Shown: positions 17,811 through 26,949, counted from the stretch's first letter. The stretch: 64,000 nucleotides of DNA from Rhodovastum sp963714255 (GCA_963714255.1 CAVQNU010000013.1:1-64000); one strand, 5' to 3'. The notes: generated from the letters alone by a model not told the origin. A program made the numbers and translations.

Positions 17811-19151
17811 TCAGCGGACGAACCCCTCGAGTTCGCCCTGGCTCCACGCCATCACGTCATTGATGGACTGGCCGCTTTTGAGCTTGGCCAGCATCGTCGG
17901 CATGATGCCCTGGTTGTAGATCTGCACGGCGATCTCCGGCGGCGCCGGCAGGGCCGCGATATGCGCCGTGCCCTTGTGCGTGGCGCGGATCGGATAGTTG
18001 TAGACCGTGCCGCGCGGCGGCTCGACGGTCTCCCAGATCTTGAAGTCGAGCATGCTTGCGAACGGGGGCATATCGTAGCCGGACACGGCGGTGCAGCGCG
18101 CCTCGACCTTGTCGCGCTGCATCAGGAATTCGATCAGGTCCTGGGCGGCGGGCTTGTTCTGGCTGAACTTCCAGATGCCCCAGAAATACGGCAGGTAGGG
18201 AACGAACCGTCCCTTCGGGCCGGACGGCGCGGTGAAGGTCCAGCTGTCGGCGGCGACCGAGGGGTTGTCCCGCTTGGCCACCGCCCAGGCCGAGGGCGGA
18301 TTCCAGATCATGGCGCTCTGGCCGGAGATCAGGGCGCGGTTGTTCGACGCGTCGTCGTAGCTGACGGCATCTTTCGGCAGCACGCGGACCAGGCGCTGGC
18401 CGTATTCCAGCACCTGGCGCATCGCATCGGATTTCACCGTGATCTCGCCTTCAGAGCTGACCAGCTCGGCGCCGAAGGCGGCGAACAGGGCGCCGGCGGT
18501 GTCGACCGAATCGGTCGTGGTGCCGAGACCAATGCCGAAGGGTTTGCCGATCTTGTCGCAGGCCTCGGCGGCTTTGAGCATCGCATCATAGGTCCAGGAC
18601 TCCGCACCGGGCGCGGGGCCGTCGGCGGCGGGGAACATCGCCTGCACATCCAGCCCGGCCGCCTGCTTGAGCAGGCTGATGCGCGCGCAAGGCGGCTTCA
18701 TCTGCGTGCCCGACGAGGACGGGATGGCAATCCAGTGGCCTTTGGACTTGCCGAGATATTCCACCACCTTGTTGGTCGGACCGTATTTCGCGCTCAGCGT
18801 TCCCATCAGCCCATCGACCGGCTCCAGCACGTCAGCATGATTCAGCACTTCCCAGGTCGGGAAGGTCTGGATGTCATGGCCGGTCCTGGCCTGCGCTTCG
18901 GCGGCGATGGTGAGCAGGTTCTTGTTGTTGGCCGAGGTGATGAAGTCGGCCTGCACCTCGACCTTGCTTTTGTCCGACCAGGCGGCGACCTGCTGGCGCA
19001 TCACGGCGTTGCCGTCCGGCACCCAGTGGTCCCAGAACCCCACCGAGAGCCTACCCGCCGCTCCGGCGGTGCGGATATGCACCAGCGGCAGCGCCGATGC
19101 CGCAGCGCCGAGCTTGAGCGCCTTGCGGCGCGTGACATTGCCTGTTGGCAC
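17811..19151 (-). CDS. ABC transporter substrate-binding protein (CUT1 type), Tat signal
   Basis: Periplasmic binding protein of 446 aa, family 1 extracellular solute-binding. I start it at the GTG at 19151 because AAGGGAG precedes it and because the next residues, NVTRRKALKLGAAASALPLV, form a twin-arginine signal. An upstream in-frame ATG at 19307 would only translate a repeat element. The mature part begins near GRLSVGFWDHWVPDGN. The ligand is probably a sugar, polyol or sugar acid, judging from the CUT1 permeases and the Ldh-type dehydrogenase downstream. Confidence 0.92.
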   Translation of the reverse strand: MPTGNVTRRKALKLGAAASALPLVHIRTAGAAGRLSVGFWDHWVPDGNAVMRQQVAAWSDKSKVEVQADFITSANNKNLLTIAAEAQARTGHDIQTFPTWEVLNHADVLEPVDGLMGTLSAKYGPTNKVVEYLGKSKGHWIAIPSSSGTQMKPPCARISLLKQAAGLDVQAMFPAADGPAPGAESWTYDAMLKAAEACDKIGKPFGIGLGTTTDSVDTAGALFAAFGAELVSSEGEITVKSDAMRQVLEYGQRLVRVLPKDAVSYDDASNNRALISGQSAMIWNPPSAWAVAKRDNPSVAADSWTFTAPSGPKGRFVPYLPYFWGIWKFSQNKPAAQDLIEFLMQRDKVEARCTAVSGYDMPPFASMLDFKIWETVEPPRGTVYNYPIRATHKGTAHIAALPAPPEIAVQIYNQGIMPTMLAKLKSGQSINDVMAWSQGELEGFVR

Positions 19152-19251
19152 TTTTGGACTCCCTTCCCCTGCTGCCGGCTGCTTTGTCCGGTCCGTTTGC
19201 CGGGGGAAGCGTGCTTGTTTTGGCGGTTTGGTGCAACTGGATATAAACAAA

Positions 19252-19347
19252 GAAGGCCAGGGCTCTGCCCTGGACCCGCCAAGGGGCGGTGGCCCCTTGG
19301 ATCCCATTACTTAAGGAACGGGGTCCAGGGCAGAGCCCTGGCCTTGC
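19252..19347. repeat. GC-rich inverted-repeat element, copy 3
   Basis: Compact copy, about 96 bases: GAAGGCCAGGGCTCTGCCCT at the left, ATTACTTAAGG in the centre, CAGAGCCCTGGCCTTGC at the right. It abuts the stop codon of the DUF294/CBS gene (19349) and lies upstream of the ABC binding protein gene, so it occupies the whole useful spacer between two minus-strand genes. Confidence 0.88.
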
Positions 19348-19348
19348 G

Positions 19349-20839
19349 TCACCCCAGCCGCCCGCCAAACTCCTGCGCCGCAATCCGCCGCAGCGTATCC
19401 ACCGACCGGAACAGCCGTACCAGCAGCTTGCGTTCCCGCTCGCCCAAACCCGCCAGCTTCAAATGGTTCCCCACCGGCCGCCCGGCATCCAGATCGGCGA
19501 TCTGCTGGCGCACCCGCAACGCGGTGAGGACGGCGAAATCCTCCGCCAGCATCGCGCCGAATTCCTCGCTGATCCGGCCGGCCGCGATCAGCGTTCGCAG
19601 ACGGTCCAGCGTGCCGGTCTCGGCGATGCCGTTGCGCAGCGCCAGCATGCGGATCAGCCCGACCAACGGCAGCGTCGCCCGCAGCTTGAGGTCGATTTCG
19701 TCGTGATGTTCGGCGCCGGGTTCGCCCAGCAACTGGCCGAACAGGCCGAGCGGCACGTCCTGCCGCACATGCTCCCAGGATAATTGCTTGAGATACAGCG
19801 GCTGCTCGGCACAGATCTGCAGCACCGCCGCGCGCAGTTCGTCGCCCATCCCGGCCGCCCGGCCGACGGTGCGGAAGTCGAGGAAGATATCCGCCCACAT
19901 GACCGATTGCAGGCTGCGCCGGTACGCCCAGCCGGCGATCTGGGCGCGCCATTGGCTGATCGACTTTCGCCACACCGGATTGGTGGCCATCACATTGCCG
20001 CGACAGAGCGGAAATCCGGCCCCATCGAGCGCCCGGGTGAACCGTTCGGCCAGCTCGATGAACCAGCGGTCGACCTGGTCGTGGTGGGCATCGGGGTAGT
20101 CGGCGAGAATGAAGCCGTTGTCCTGGTCGGGATGCAGGAAGCTCTCGTGGCGTCCGCCGGAGCCCATCAGCAACACCGTGAACGCGACCGGCGGCTGCCC
20201 CCAGCCGTCCTCGGCCATGGCCTGCACGCAGGCCTCGATGGTGCGGGTGAACAGGGCATCGTTCAGCCCGGCCATGACCGATTGCACCGAGGTGGGGTCC
20301 TGGCCGTCGCACAGCAGGGCCGACCACAGGGCGGCCCGCTCGGTCCAGTCGGACAGCCCGTCATGGCCGAGATAGGAGCGCAGCGGATCGAGCAGCGGCG
20401 CCAGCACGGTCTCGGTGGTGAGCAGGCCCAGCGGACGTTGGTCGCGGTCGACCACCCCGAAGGCGCGCCGTCGCTCCCGCAACAGGCGCGCCGCCGCTTC
20501 GTGCAGGAACTCCGCGGCGCCGACCAGGGCGGCCGGTCCCTCCATGATCCGTTCGACCGGGGTCGCCGGATCGGTCTGGAAGATAGCTTCGCGCAGCAGC
20601 AGGTCGGCATCGAGCAGGCCGATCGCGCGCCCCTGCGCATCGGTGATCAGACAGGCCGCGGCCTCGGAGCGGCGCAGCACGCCCACCGCCGCAACCAGGG
20701 GCGTGCCGGCCGGTACGACCGACGGGTCGGGCCGCATCACATCGGCAATCCGCCGCGTCAGCCAGCCGAGGAGGGCGCTGGTACGGGGCGACGGCATCAT
20801 CTCCGGCGTGCCCGGCTGAATGACGGCGCCATCCGCCAT
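19349..20839 (-). CDS. CBS-domain protein with DUF294 nucleotidyltransferase-like domain
   Basis: Cytoplasmic protein of 496 aa. Residues about 35-155 form a CBS pair (MRPDPSVVPAGTPLVAAVGV, then AFGVVDRDQRPLGLLTTETV). Residues about 180-330 are a DUF294 putative nucleotidyltransferase with the GSGGRHESFLHPDQDNGFIL active-site block, and a helical DUF294 C-terminal domain follows. CBS pairs usually sense adenine nucleotides; the transferase target is unknown. It ends three codon-widths from the CBS-BON gene stop side, being transcribed after it with only 3 bases between, so the two form an operon. Confidence 0.9.
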   Translation of the reverse strand: MADGAVIQPGTPEMMPSPRTSALLGWLTRRIADVMRPDPSVVPAGTPLVAAVGVLRRSEAAACLITDAQGRAIGLLDADLLLREAIFQTDPATPVERIMEGPAALVGAAEFLHEAAARLLRERRRAFGVVDRDQRPLGLLTTETVLAPLLDPLRSYLGHDGLSDWTERAALWSALLCDGQDPTSVQSVMAGLNDALFTRTIEACVQAMAEDGWGQPPVAFTVLLMGSGGRHESFLHPDQDNGFILADYPDAHHDQVDRWFIELAERFTRALDGAGFPLCRGNVMATNPVWRKSISQWRAQIAGWAYRRSLQSVMWADIFLDFRTVGRAAGMGDELRAAVLQICAEQPLYLKQLSWEHVRQDVPLGLFGQLLGEPGAEHHDEIDLKLRATLPLVGLIRMLALRNGIAETGTLDRLRTLIAAGRISEEFGAMLAEDFAVLTALRVRQQIADLDAGRPVGNHLKLAGLGERERKLLVRLFRSVDTLRRIAAQEFGGRLG

Positions 20840-20842
20840 TGG

Positions 20843-21559
20843 TCAGGCGGCGAACGAACCCGGAAACAGCGGATAGGGCTCCTCGGAGAGCACGATCATG
20901 TGATTGGTCACCGCCTTCACCCCGGGAATCGCCTGCGCCGCCAGTTCAAGGGCGCGCAGTTCCTCGGGCGTGGCCACCAGGCCCCAGAGATGCACGACTC
21001 CGTCGCTGACGACGACCGTGTTCTCGGCCCGCCGACTCCAGGTATGCCGCCCGAGTTCGTCCTGCAGCGCCACCCGGATCGTCGCATCGTTGCCGGGGGC
21101 GCCGTTGGCCGAGTCCGGGGCCTGGGAGGCGAAGGCGCGCAGCAGATTCGACCGGCTGACGATGCCGACGAGTTTGCCGTTTTCCAGCACCGGCACCCGC
21201 TTGATGCGCTTCTGTTCCATCAATTCGGCGATGTCGGCAAGCGGGGTGATCCGGGTGACCGAAATGACCTCGCGCGTCATGATGTCGCGCGCGACGGCGC
21301 CGTGCGAGCGGACATATTCCTCGGCCAGCGTCGCGGTGCCGGTGAAGAACGCCCGCCAGCCGCCGCGGCGCTTCTCGGTGCCGATCTCGGCGCGGCGCAG
21401 CAGGTCGGCCTCGCTGACCAGCCCGACTACGGCGCCGTTGTCGTCGACCACGGGAACGCCGGAAATGCCGCGGGAGAGGAGCAGCTTGACGATCTGCTGG
21501 ACCGGTGTGTCCGGGCGGACAGTCGCGACTTCGAGGGTCATCACGTCGCCTGCGTTCAT
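20843..21559 (-). CDS. CBS-pair and BON-domain protein
   Basis: Protein of 238 aa with a CBS pair in residues about 5-150 (MNAGDVMTLEVATVRPDTPV, then VARDIMTREVISVTRITPLA) and a BON domain at the C-terminus (VVVSDGVVHLWGLVATPEE, then IPGVKAVTNHMI). The ATG at 21559 has GAGGAGG in front and is preferred over an in-frame ATG at 21757 inside a repeat element. Such CBS-BON proteins often belong to stress or low-oxygen regulons; an FNR-like box sits 56 bp upstream here. First gene of a two-gene operon. Confidence 0.92.
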   Translation of the reverse strand: MNAGDVMTLEVATVRPDTPVQQIVKLLLSRGISGVPVVDDNGAVVGLVSEADLLRRAEIGTEKRRGGWRAFFTGTATLAEEYVRSHGAVARDIMTREVISVTRITPLADIAELMEQKRIKRVPVLENGKLVGIVSRSNLLRAFASQAPDSANGAPGNDATIRVALQDELGRHTWSRRAENTVVVSDGVVHLWGLVATPEELRALELAAQAIPGVKAVTNHMIVLSEEPYPLFPGSFAA

Positions 21560-21614
21560 GGCAACCTCCTCAATCCAACGCCTGTATACCATGATCCCAT
21601 GCCGAGCCGCGGCA

Positions 21615-21628
21615 TTGATTTGGATCAG
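21615..21628. promoter_or_regulatory. FNR/Anr-like box upstream of CBS-BON operon
   Basis: TTGATTTGGATCAG matches TTGAT-N4-ATCAA at 9 of 10 specified positions. Its centre is about 62 bases upstream of the CBS-BON ATG, compatible with the usual FNR activating position near -41. This suggests induction under low oxygen by an FNR/FnrL-type regulator. The match is read from sequence; the regulation is inferred. Confidence 0.6.
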
Positions 21629-21640
21629 GCGGGGGAGTGG

Positions 21641-21864
21641 GGCAAAGGAAGCAAGGCCAGGGCTCTGCCCTGGACCCGCCAGGGGCCGGGAGGCCCCTGG
21701 ACCCCGCGACTTTAAGCATTTGTCTTGAGAGGGGGGTGAGGCGGTGAACCGGTTCACCGCCTCACCCCCCTCTCAAGACAAATGCCTAAAAGTCATGGGT
21801 TCCAAGGGGCCACTGCCCCTTGGCGGGGTCCAGGGGCAGAGCCCCTGGCCTTGCTTCCTTTGCC
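21641..21864. repeat. Composite repeat element with 70-bp perfect palindrome, copy 4
   Basis: Outer ends are an 18-bp perfect inverted repeat (GGCAAAGGAAGCAAGGCC and its complement). Each arm holds the usual nested stems. Between the arms, 21716-21785 is a perfect 70-bp palindrome centred on GAACCGGTTC, with the GC-rich GAGGGGGGTGAGGCGG next to the centre and outer arms GCATTTGTCTTGA/TCAAGACAAATGC. It fills the divergent spacer between the CBS-BON gene and the universal stress protein gene (21560-21975). Beyond the FNR-like box I see no other feature there. Confidence 0.92.
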
Positions 21865-21975
21865 TCCCTTCCCCGCCCGATCACGCGCGACATCCGGTGT
21901 GTTTCGTGCTTGACTTCACTTGCCCGCAAGGCCGAGCCGGCTGCCCGGTCCGCGGTGCGGAGGAGGGCTCTTCCG

Positions 21976-22845
21976 ATGTACCGATATGTCCTGGTTCCGG
22001 CCACTGGCGCCGCATCCGATCCGGCGGTCTTCGAGACGGCGTTGCTGGCTGCAAGGCCCTTCTCGGCGCATCTGGAATTCCTGCATGTGCGGGTGGACGT
22101 CACCGAAATCGTGATCTCGATGTCCACCGGCGGGCTGGGCGGCGGCGGCGGTGCGGTGCAGGGCGTGGTCGACAAGCTTGAGGAAGAGTCCAAGCAGGTC
22201 GAGGCGCGCGCCCGGCTTCTGGTGGAGAATTTCTGCGACCGTAACGCCATCCCCCGCGGGGTGCCGCGGCCCGGCGAGGGGCTGTCGGCCGAGTTCAGCG
22301 TCGAAAGCGGCAGCGACGCGCAGTGGATTTCCGAATACGGACGGTTTGCCGATCTGGTGGTGGTCGGGCGCGCGCAGCCTGGCCGTGAGACGGCGATGGA
22401 CGTGCTGGAGGCGGCGCTGATGGATACCGGCCGGCCGCTGCTGGTGGCCCCCGCGACGGCCCCGGAGACACTGCTGCGCACCGTCGTCATCGCCTGGAAA
22501 GACACGCCGGAAGCCGCCCGGGCGGTTGCCGCCGCGATGCCCCTGCTGCAGCGCGCCGAGCTTGTGGTGATCGTGTCGGTCGTCGAGGAGGACGAGCCGC
22601 GCGAGCACAGCTCCGACCGCCTGCTGCGCAGCCTGCGCTGGCACAACCCCAACACCAGCGTCCGCCAGCTCGGCCGCGAGGGTCGCAAGCCGGTGGATGT
22701 GCTGCTGCAGGAGGCCCAACGTCTGCAGGCCAGCCTGATCGTCATGGGCGGCTACAGCCACAGCCGCCTGCGGGAAGTCGTGTTCGGCGGCTTCACCAAC
22801 CGGATATTGTCCGGCGTCGACGTGCCGGTGCTGATGGCGCACTGA
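21976..22845 (+). CDS. Universal stress protein (tandem Usp domains)
   Basis: Cytoplasmic protein of 289 aa. The first half (from MYRYVLVPATG) is a divergent Usp domain; the second, from about residue 170 (TVVIAWKDTPEAARA) to the end, is canonical and ends with VMGGYSHSRLREVVFGG, then VDVPVLMAH, the nucleotide-binding end of UspA folds. AGGAGGG precedes the ATG. It lies 23 bp before ftsH and divergent from the CBS genes, making a compact stress-response block. Confidence 0.92.
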   Translation: MYRYVLVPATGAASDPAVFETALLAARPFSAHLEFLHVRVDVTEIVISMSTGGLGGGGGAVQGVVDKLEEESKQVEARARLLVENFCDRNAIPRGVPRPGEGLSAEFSVESGSDAQWISEYGRFADLVVVGRAQPGRETAMDVLEAALMDTGRPLLVAPATAPETLLRTVVIAWKDTPEAARAVAAAMPLLQRAELVVIVSVVEEDEPREHSSDRLLRSLRWHNPNTSVRQLGREGRKPVDVLLQEAQRLQASLIVMGGYSHSRLREVVFGGFTNRILSGVDVPVLMAH

Positions 22846-22868
22846 GGCGGCACCGGCGACCGCGTTCC

Positions 22869-24765
22869 ATGCGCAAGCTGCCATACCTCCAGCTGCTCTG
22901 GTTCGGGGCGATCCTGACCATGCTGCTGCTGTCGTTCGGACCGCTCGCCACGCTGCCGTCCGAGCAATTGCCGTACAGCCGGTTCCAGCAATTGCTGGAC
23001 GAAGGCAAGATCGCGCGTGCGACCGTGTTCGGGCGACACCATCCGCGGTGAGCTGAAGGAAAAACTGCCCGACGGTGCCACCAGCTTCACCACCCAGCGT
23101 GTGCCGGCCGACATCGCCGCCGAATTGTCCAAGCAGGGCGTGGAGTATTCCGGCACGCCCGGCCTGGGCGCGTTCGGCCAGGTGCTGTCCTGGATCATGC
23201 CGCCGCTGCTGTTCGTTGGCATCTGGTTCGCCGCCAGCCGGCTGATGTCGGGCGGCCGCGGCGGCGGCGGCATGCTGGGCGGGGGTTTGCTGTCGGTCGG
23301 CCGCAGCCGCGCCAAGCTGGTGGCCGAGACCGATGTGCGCACGACCTTCGACGATGTCGCCGGCGTGGACGAGGCCAAGGAGGAACTGCACGAAATCGTC
23401 GACTTCCTGCGCCGGCCGGAGGAATTCACCCGGCTCGGCGCGCACATGCCGCGCGGGGTGCTGCTGGTGGGCCCGCCCGGCACCGGCAAGACGCTGCTGG
23501 CCCGCGCCGTGGCGGGCGAGGCGGGGGTGCCGTTCTTTGCCACCAACGGCGCCGAGTTCGTCGAAATGTTCGTGGGCGTGGGCGCGGCACGGGTGCGCGA
23601 CCTGTTCGTCCAGGCGCGCGAGGCGGCACCGTGCATCATCTTCATCGATGAACTGGACGCGCTCGGCCGGGCGCGGCACGCCTCGGCCATCACCGGTCAG
23701 GACGAGAAGGAGCAGACGCTCAACCAGTTGCTTGCCGAAATGGACGGGTTCGACCGGTCGGTCGCGGTGGTTATCCTGGCCGCGACCAACCGGCCGGAGA
23801 TCCTTGATCCGGCCTTGCTGCGGGCCGGCCGCTTCGACCGCCAAGTGCTGGTGGACCGGCCGGAGAAAAAGGGCCGCATCGACATTCTCAAGGTGCATCT
23901 GGCCCACCTGACCCTGGCGCCGGACGTGGACCTGACGGAAATCGCCGCAATGACACCCGGCTTCACCGGCGCCGACCTGGCCAACCTGGCCAACGAGGCA
24001 GCCGTGGTCGCCACCCGGCGCCGGGCCAAGGCGATCGCCATGCAGGATTTCACCGCGGCGGTGGAGCGCATCATCGCCGGGCTGGAAAAACGCTCGCGCG
24101 TGCTGATTCCGCGCGAGCGGCGGACCGTGGCATACCACGAAATGGGGCATGCGCTGGTGGCGATGGCAACGCCCGGCGCCGACCCGGTGACGAAAGTGTC
24201 GATCATTCCGCGCGGCATCGGCGCGCTCGGCTATACCATGTCGCGGCCGGCCGAAGACCGGTTCCTGATGGGGCGCAGCGAACTGGAGGCGAAACTCGCG
24301 GTGCTGATGGGCGGGCGGGCGGCCGAGATGCTGATCGGGCCGGACGTGTCCACCGGGGCGGCCGATGATCTGGCGCGGGCGACCGACATCGCGCGCGGCA
24401 TGATCCTGCGCTACGGCATGGACGACACGCTGGGGCCGGTGGCGTGGGATACCGAGGAAGGGCATTTCCTCGACCAGCCCGGTGCGTTCTGGCGGCCGCG
24501 GCGGTTTTCCGAACAGACGGCGCGCGAAATCGATCAGGCGGTGCAAACGACGCTGCTGGCGGCGCTGGAACGGGCGCTTGCCGTGCTGCGGGCGAACCGG
24601 GGGGCGCTGGATGAGGGAGCGGCCAACCTGCTGGCGTTGGAAACTTTGACGGTGGATCAGATTCCTAAGCCGGTGGGGGCTGAAGGGGGAGACAAAAGTA
24701 AGGAAGGCCAGGGCTCTGCCCTGGACCCGCCAAGGGCCGGGAGGCCCTTGGAACCCACTGCTTAA
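22869..24765 (+). pseudogene. ftsH: ATP-dependent zinc metalloprotease FtsH, frameshifted near the N-terminus
   Basis: Membrane-bound AAA protease. The first frame gives MRKLPYLQLLWFGAIL, one membrane segment and PYSRFQQLLDEGKIARATVF, then stops at 23051. The rest continues in another frame as GDTIRGELKEKLPDG to 24765. Deleting one G from the GGG at 23031-23033 restores a 631-aa FtsH. It has two N-terminal membrane segments, Walker A GPPGTGKT, Walker B IIFIDELDALG, the second-region-of-homology block ATNRPEILDPALLRAGRFDR and the zinc site HEMGH. The last ~20 residues (EGQGSALDPPR onward) and the stop come from a repeat element. A second FtsH elsewhere in the genome is likely. Confidence 0.88.
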
Positions 24766-24769
24766 GGGT
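24699..24769. repeat. Half repeat element, copy 5, forming the 3' end of ftsH
   Basis: Only the left arm is present: AGGAAGGCCAGGGCTCTGCC, then CCAAGGGCCGGGAGGCCCTTGG, ending at GCTTAAGG. It lies inside the ftsH reading frame; its central TAA within CTTAAG is the stop codon of the gene. Confidence 0.85.
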
Positions 24770-24873
24770 TTGCGCGCCCTCGAATCTGTGATTCCGCAAC
24801 GAAATGCAGGCGATCGTTAATCATTGAATGCTTCCATCCGGCGGAACCGCCTGGCGACGCAAGGGAATTCGAA

Positions 24874-25281
24874 ATGTCTGGCATTGTCAGCATAGGACTG
24901 TCCGGGTTGAACGATGCGTCGCTCCGCGCCGCCAATGCGGCGAGCAACATTGCCAATGCATTCTCTAGCTCGCCACTGCCGGCGCCCGGCGGAACCTACA
25001 ATGGCTTTCAGCCGCAGGACGTGGTTTCGCTCTCAGCTGCCGGCGGCGGGGCGGGGCCTGGCGTCGCCTCGACACCGCAGCCGCGCACGCCGTCCGACCT
25101 CGTGGCCGCCAGTCCCACATCATCGAACAGTTCCGCGAACGGCCTTGTCGCCATGCCGAATGTCGATCCTGGTACCGAAATGAACGCATTGGCGACCGCG
25201 CAGTTTTCCTACGCCGCCAATGCTACACTGGTCAAAACCGGTGACAGGATGCAAAAGAACCTGCTCGATACCCTGAGTTAG
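24874..25281 (+). CDS. Flagellar basal-body rod-like protein (FlgC-type C-terminus), orphan
   Basis: Protein of 135 aa. The N-terminus (ASLRAANAASNIANAFS) resembles the N-terminal helix of rod and hook proteins, with the usual N-A-NIAN pattern. The C-terminus (VDPGTEMNALATAQFSYAAN, then NLLDTL) is the flagellar rod C-terminal motif. Between them is a low-complexity Pro/Ser/Ala linker rather than a full FlgC middle. No other flagellar gene is near. It may be a specialised or relic rod-type protein; function is uncertain. Confidence 0.75.
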   Translation: MSGIVSIGLSGLNDASLRAANAASNIANAFSSSPLPAPGGTYNGFQPQDVVSLSAAGGGAGPGVASTPQPRTPSDLVAASPTSSNSSANGLVAMPNVDPGTEMNALATAQFSYAANATLVKTGDRMQKNLLDTLS

Positions 25282-25326
25282 CAACCGGACGGGCAAGCGA
25301 TCCGAAAAAGACCATCGGTCCGCCCC

Positions 25327-25932
25327 TCACCCCGCTGCATCAATCCAACCGACCCGCCTGGCCCATTCCAGCCGCTCCCGTCTTGCTTCAGCGAAGTCGC
25401 GCGGCGGTTTGCCCCCCTCGTCTTCGACCCGCCTCCGGTGCCCGGCAAGGTCGTCCTCGGCAACCGGCGGCAGTCCCATTTTCACCCGCCGTGCATCCAG
25501 ACCGGCCGGATCTTCGATATCGCATGTCAGCGCGCCGCTTTCATTCCAGTCGAGCACTGTTCCGTAAAGCTGCGGCCGTTGTTCGTTGGCGCGAATACGA
25601 TCGGTCAAAAAAGCGACCTGCGGCCTGGGAACCTCGCCCGCCTCCGCGGCTTCGGTCAGAAGGCGGAGAAATTTTCGCTGCAGGTCGGGGGTACAATTGG
25701 CGTGCTGCGCGATCCGCCAGGCCGCGCGGCACCCGTCAAGCCCGACCAGCTTCACCGTGGGCCAGCCATGCTGCGCGACCAGCTGATCCAGCCTGCTTGC
25801 GTTATCACGATGAACCACCTGCATCTCGTCGGCATAGGTGTCATAGGCACGCCCTTCGTTCAACAATCGCGCCCGCACGCTCTCATCGCGTCCAGACATC
25901 GAGATGATCTCGGTGAGCAGGTGCGCATTCAT
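25327..25932 (-). CDS. DUF6624-family protein
   Basis: Soluble protein of 201 aa of unknown function. It carries the DUF6624 pattern: HGWPTVKLVGLDGCRAAW then IAQHA, followed by FLTDRIRANEQRPQLYGT and a C-terminal LDARRVKMGLPP. It sits 9 bp after the end of the ABC binding protein gene on the same strand, so it could be the last gene of that operon, though no functional link is obvious. Confidence 0.8.
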   Translation of the reverse strand: MNAHLLTEIISMSGRDESVRARLLNEGRAYDTYADEMQVVHRDNASRLDQLVAQHGWPTVKLVGLDGCRAAWRIAQHANCTPDLQRKFLRLLTEAAEAGEVPRPQVAFLTDRIRANEQRPQLYGTVLDWNESGALTCDIEDPAGLDARRVKMGLPPVAEDDLAGHRRRVEDEGGKPPRDFAEARRERLEWARRVGWIDAAG

Positions 25933-25941
25933 TGCTGCCCC

Positions 25942-26934
25942 TTACGCCACGAACCGGTTCGTATAGGTCTGCGCCAAATCCACATTTGCCTTCGCCACCT
26001 CGGGCGAAAAACTCGCCAGCATCCCGCGCACGGTTTGCGCCATCTCGGGCGTGATCCTGTTGTCGTGCGCGAAGGCCTCCTTGTTGCCGGTGAAGGCGGC
26101 CCCGCAGACATTCATCCCCACGAAGCACATGCCCTTCTCCAGCGCGCCGATCGCCTGTTCTGGCGTTGCGGACTTGAGAAACGTCACGGCGTCCACGATG
26201 GCGGCGGCGGCGGCGCGGCAGGCGTCCGGGTTCTTCGCCAGCCAGCCCGCCTCGGCATACAGCGAGCCGGACGCGTACGGACCGCCGAAAATCGCGCGCG
26301 TGCCCTCGGTGGTGCGGGCATCGGCCATGATCTTCACCAGGCCGCGCTGCTCCAGGTCCATCATGATCGGGTCGAACAGGCTCAGCGCGTCGATGTCGCC
26401 GCGTTCGAAGGCGCTGAGCGCGGTCTGCGTGGTGCCGACGCCGATCGCCGGCATGTCGGTGGGCTTCAGCCCGTTCTTCGCCAGCAACTGCATGGCGAAC
26501 ATATGCGTGGCCGACCCGGGCGAGGACACGCCGAGCTTGTGGCCCTTGAGGTCGGCGATCGATTTGATCTCGTCGGCGATCGCCTGCCGCACGCCGAGAA
26601 CGAGGCCGGAGTTCTGTGCCTGCAGCACGAAGGCGGTGAGCTTGGCGCCTTTCGCGGCCATCTGGATCGTGTGCTCGTAAAATCCGCAGGCGACGTTAGA
26701 CGAGCCGCCCAGCACCGCGCTCATGGCATTGGCGCCGCCGGGGAACATGGCGATTTCGGGGTCGATGCCGTGCTTCTGCCAAAGTTGCTGCAACGTCGCG
26801 ATGAAAAACGGCATGTAACCATACAGCGCGATGCCGCCGCCGGCGAATTTCACCCGGATGCGGCTCTGTGCGATGGCTGGGGCGGGAAGCGAACTGGCGG
26901 CGGCCAGTTTGAGTGCGGTGCGTCGGGTGATCAT
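25942..26934 (-). CDS. ABC transporter substrate-binding protein (NMT1/SsuA-like)
   Basis: Periplasmic binding protein of 330 aa with a twin-arginine-type signal at the start (MITRRTALKLAAASSLPAPA). The mature part has the NMT1/SsuA layout: YMPFFIATLQQLWQKHGIDP, then a LKGHKLGVSSPGSATHMFA block. The ligand may be a sulfonate, nitrate, taurine or pyrimidine precursor; the sequence does not say which. Upstream genes encode its permease and ATPase on the same strand (15 bp gap). Confidence 0.9.
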   Translation of the reverse strand: MITRRTALKLAAASSLPAPAIAQSRIRVKFAGGGIALYGYMPFFIATLQQLWQKHGIDPEIAMFPGGANAMSAVLGGSSNVACGFYEHTIQMAAKGAKLTAFVLQAQNSGLVLGVRQAIADEIKSIADLKGHKLGVSSPGSATHMFAMQLLAKNGLKPTDMPAIGVGTTQTALSAFERGDIDALSLFDPIMMDLEQRGLVKIMADARTTEGTRAIFGGPYASGSLYAEAGWLAKNPDACRAAAAAIVDAVTFLKSATPEQAIGALEKGMCFVGMNVCGAAFTGNKEAFAHDNRITPEMAQTVRGMLASFSPEVAKANVDLAQTYTNRFVA

Positions 26935-26949
26935 TCTGTTTCCTCCGTT

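Noticed and set aside
25957..25976. ACGAACCGGTTCGT palindrome, matching the composite core
   Set aside because: It lies inside the C-terminal codons of the ABC binding protein and has no GAGGGGGGTGAGG flanks, so it is a chance match.
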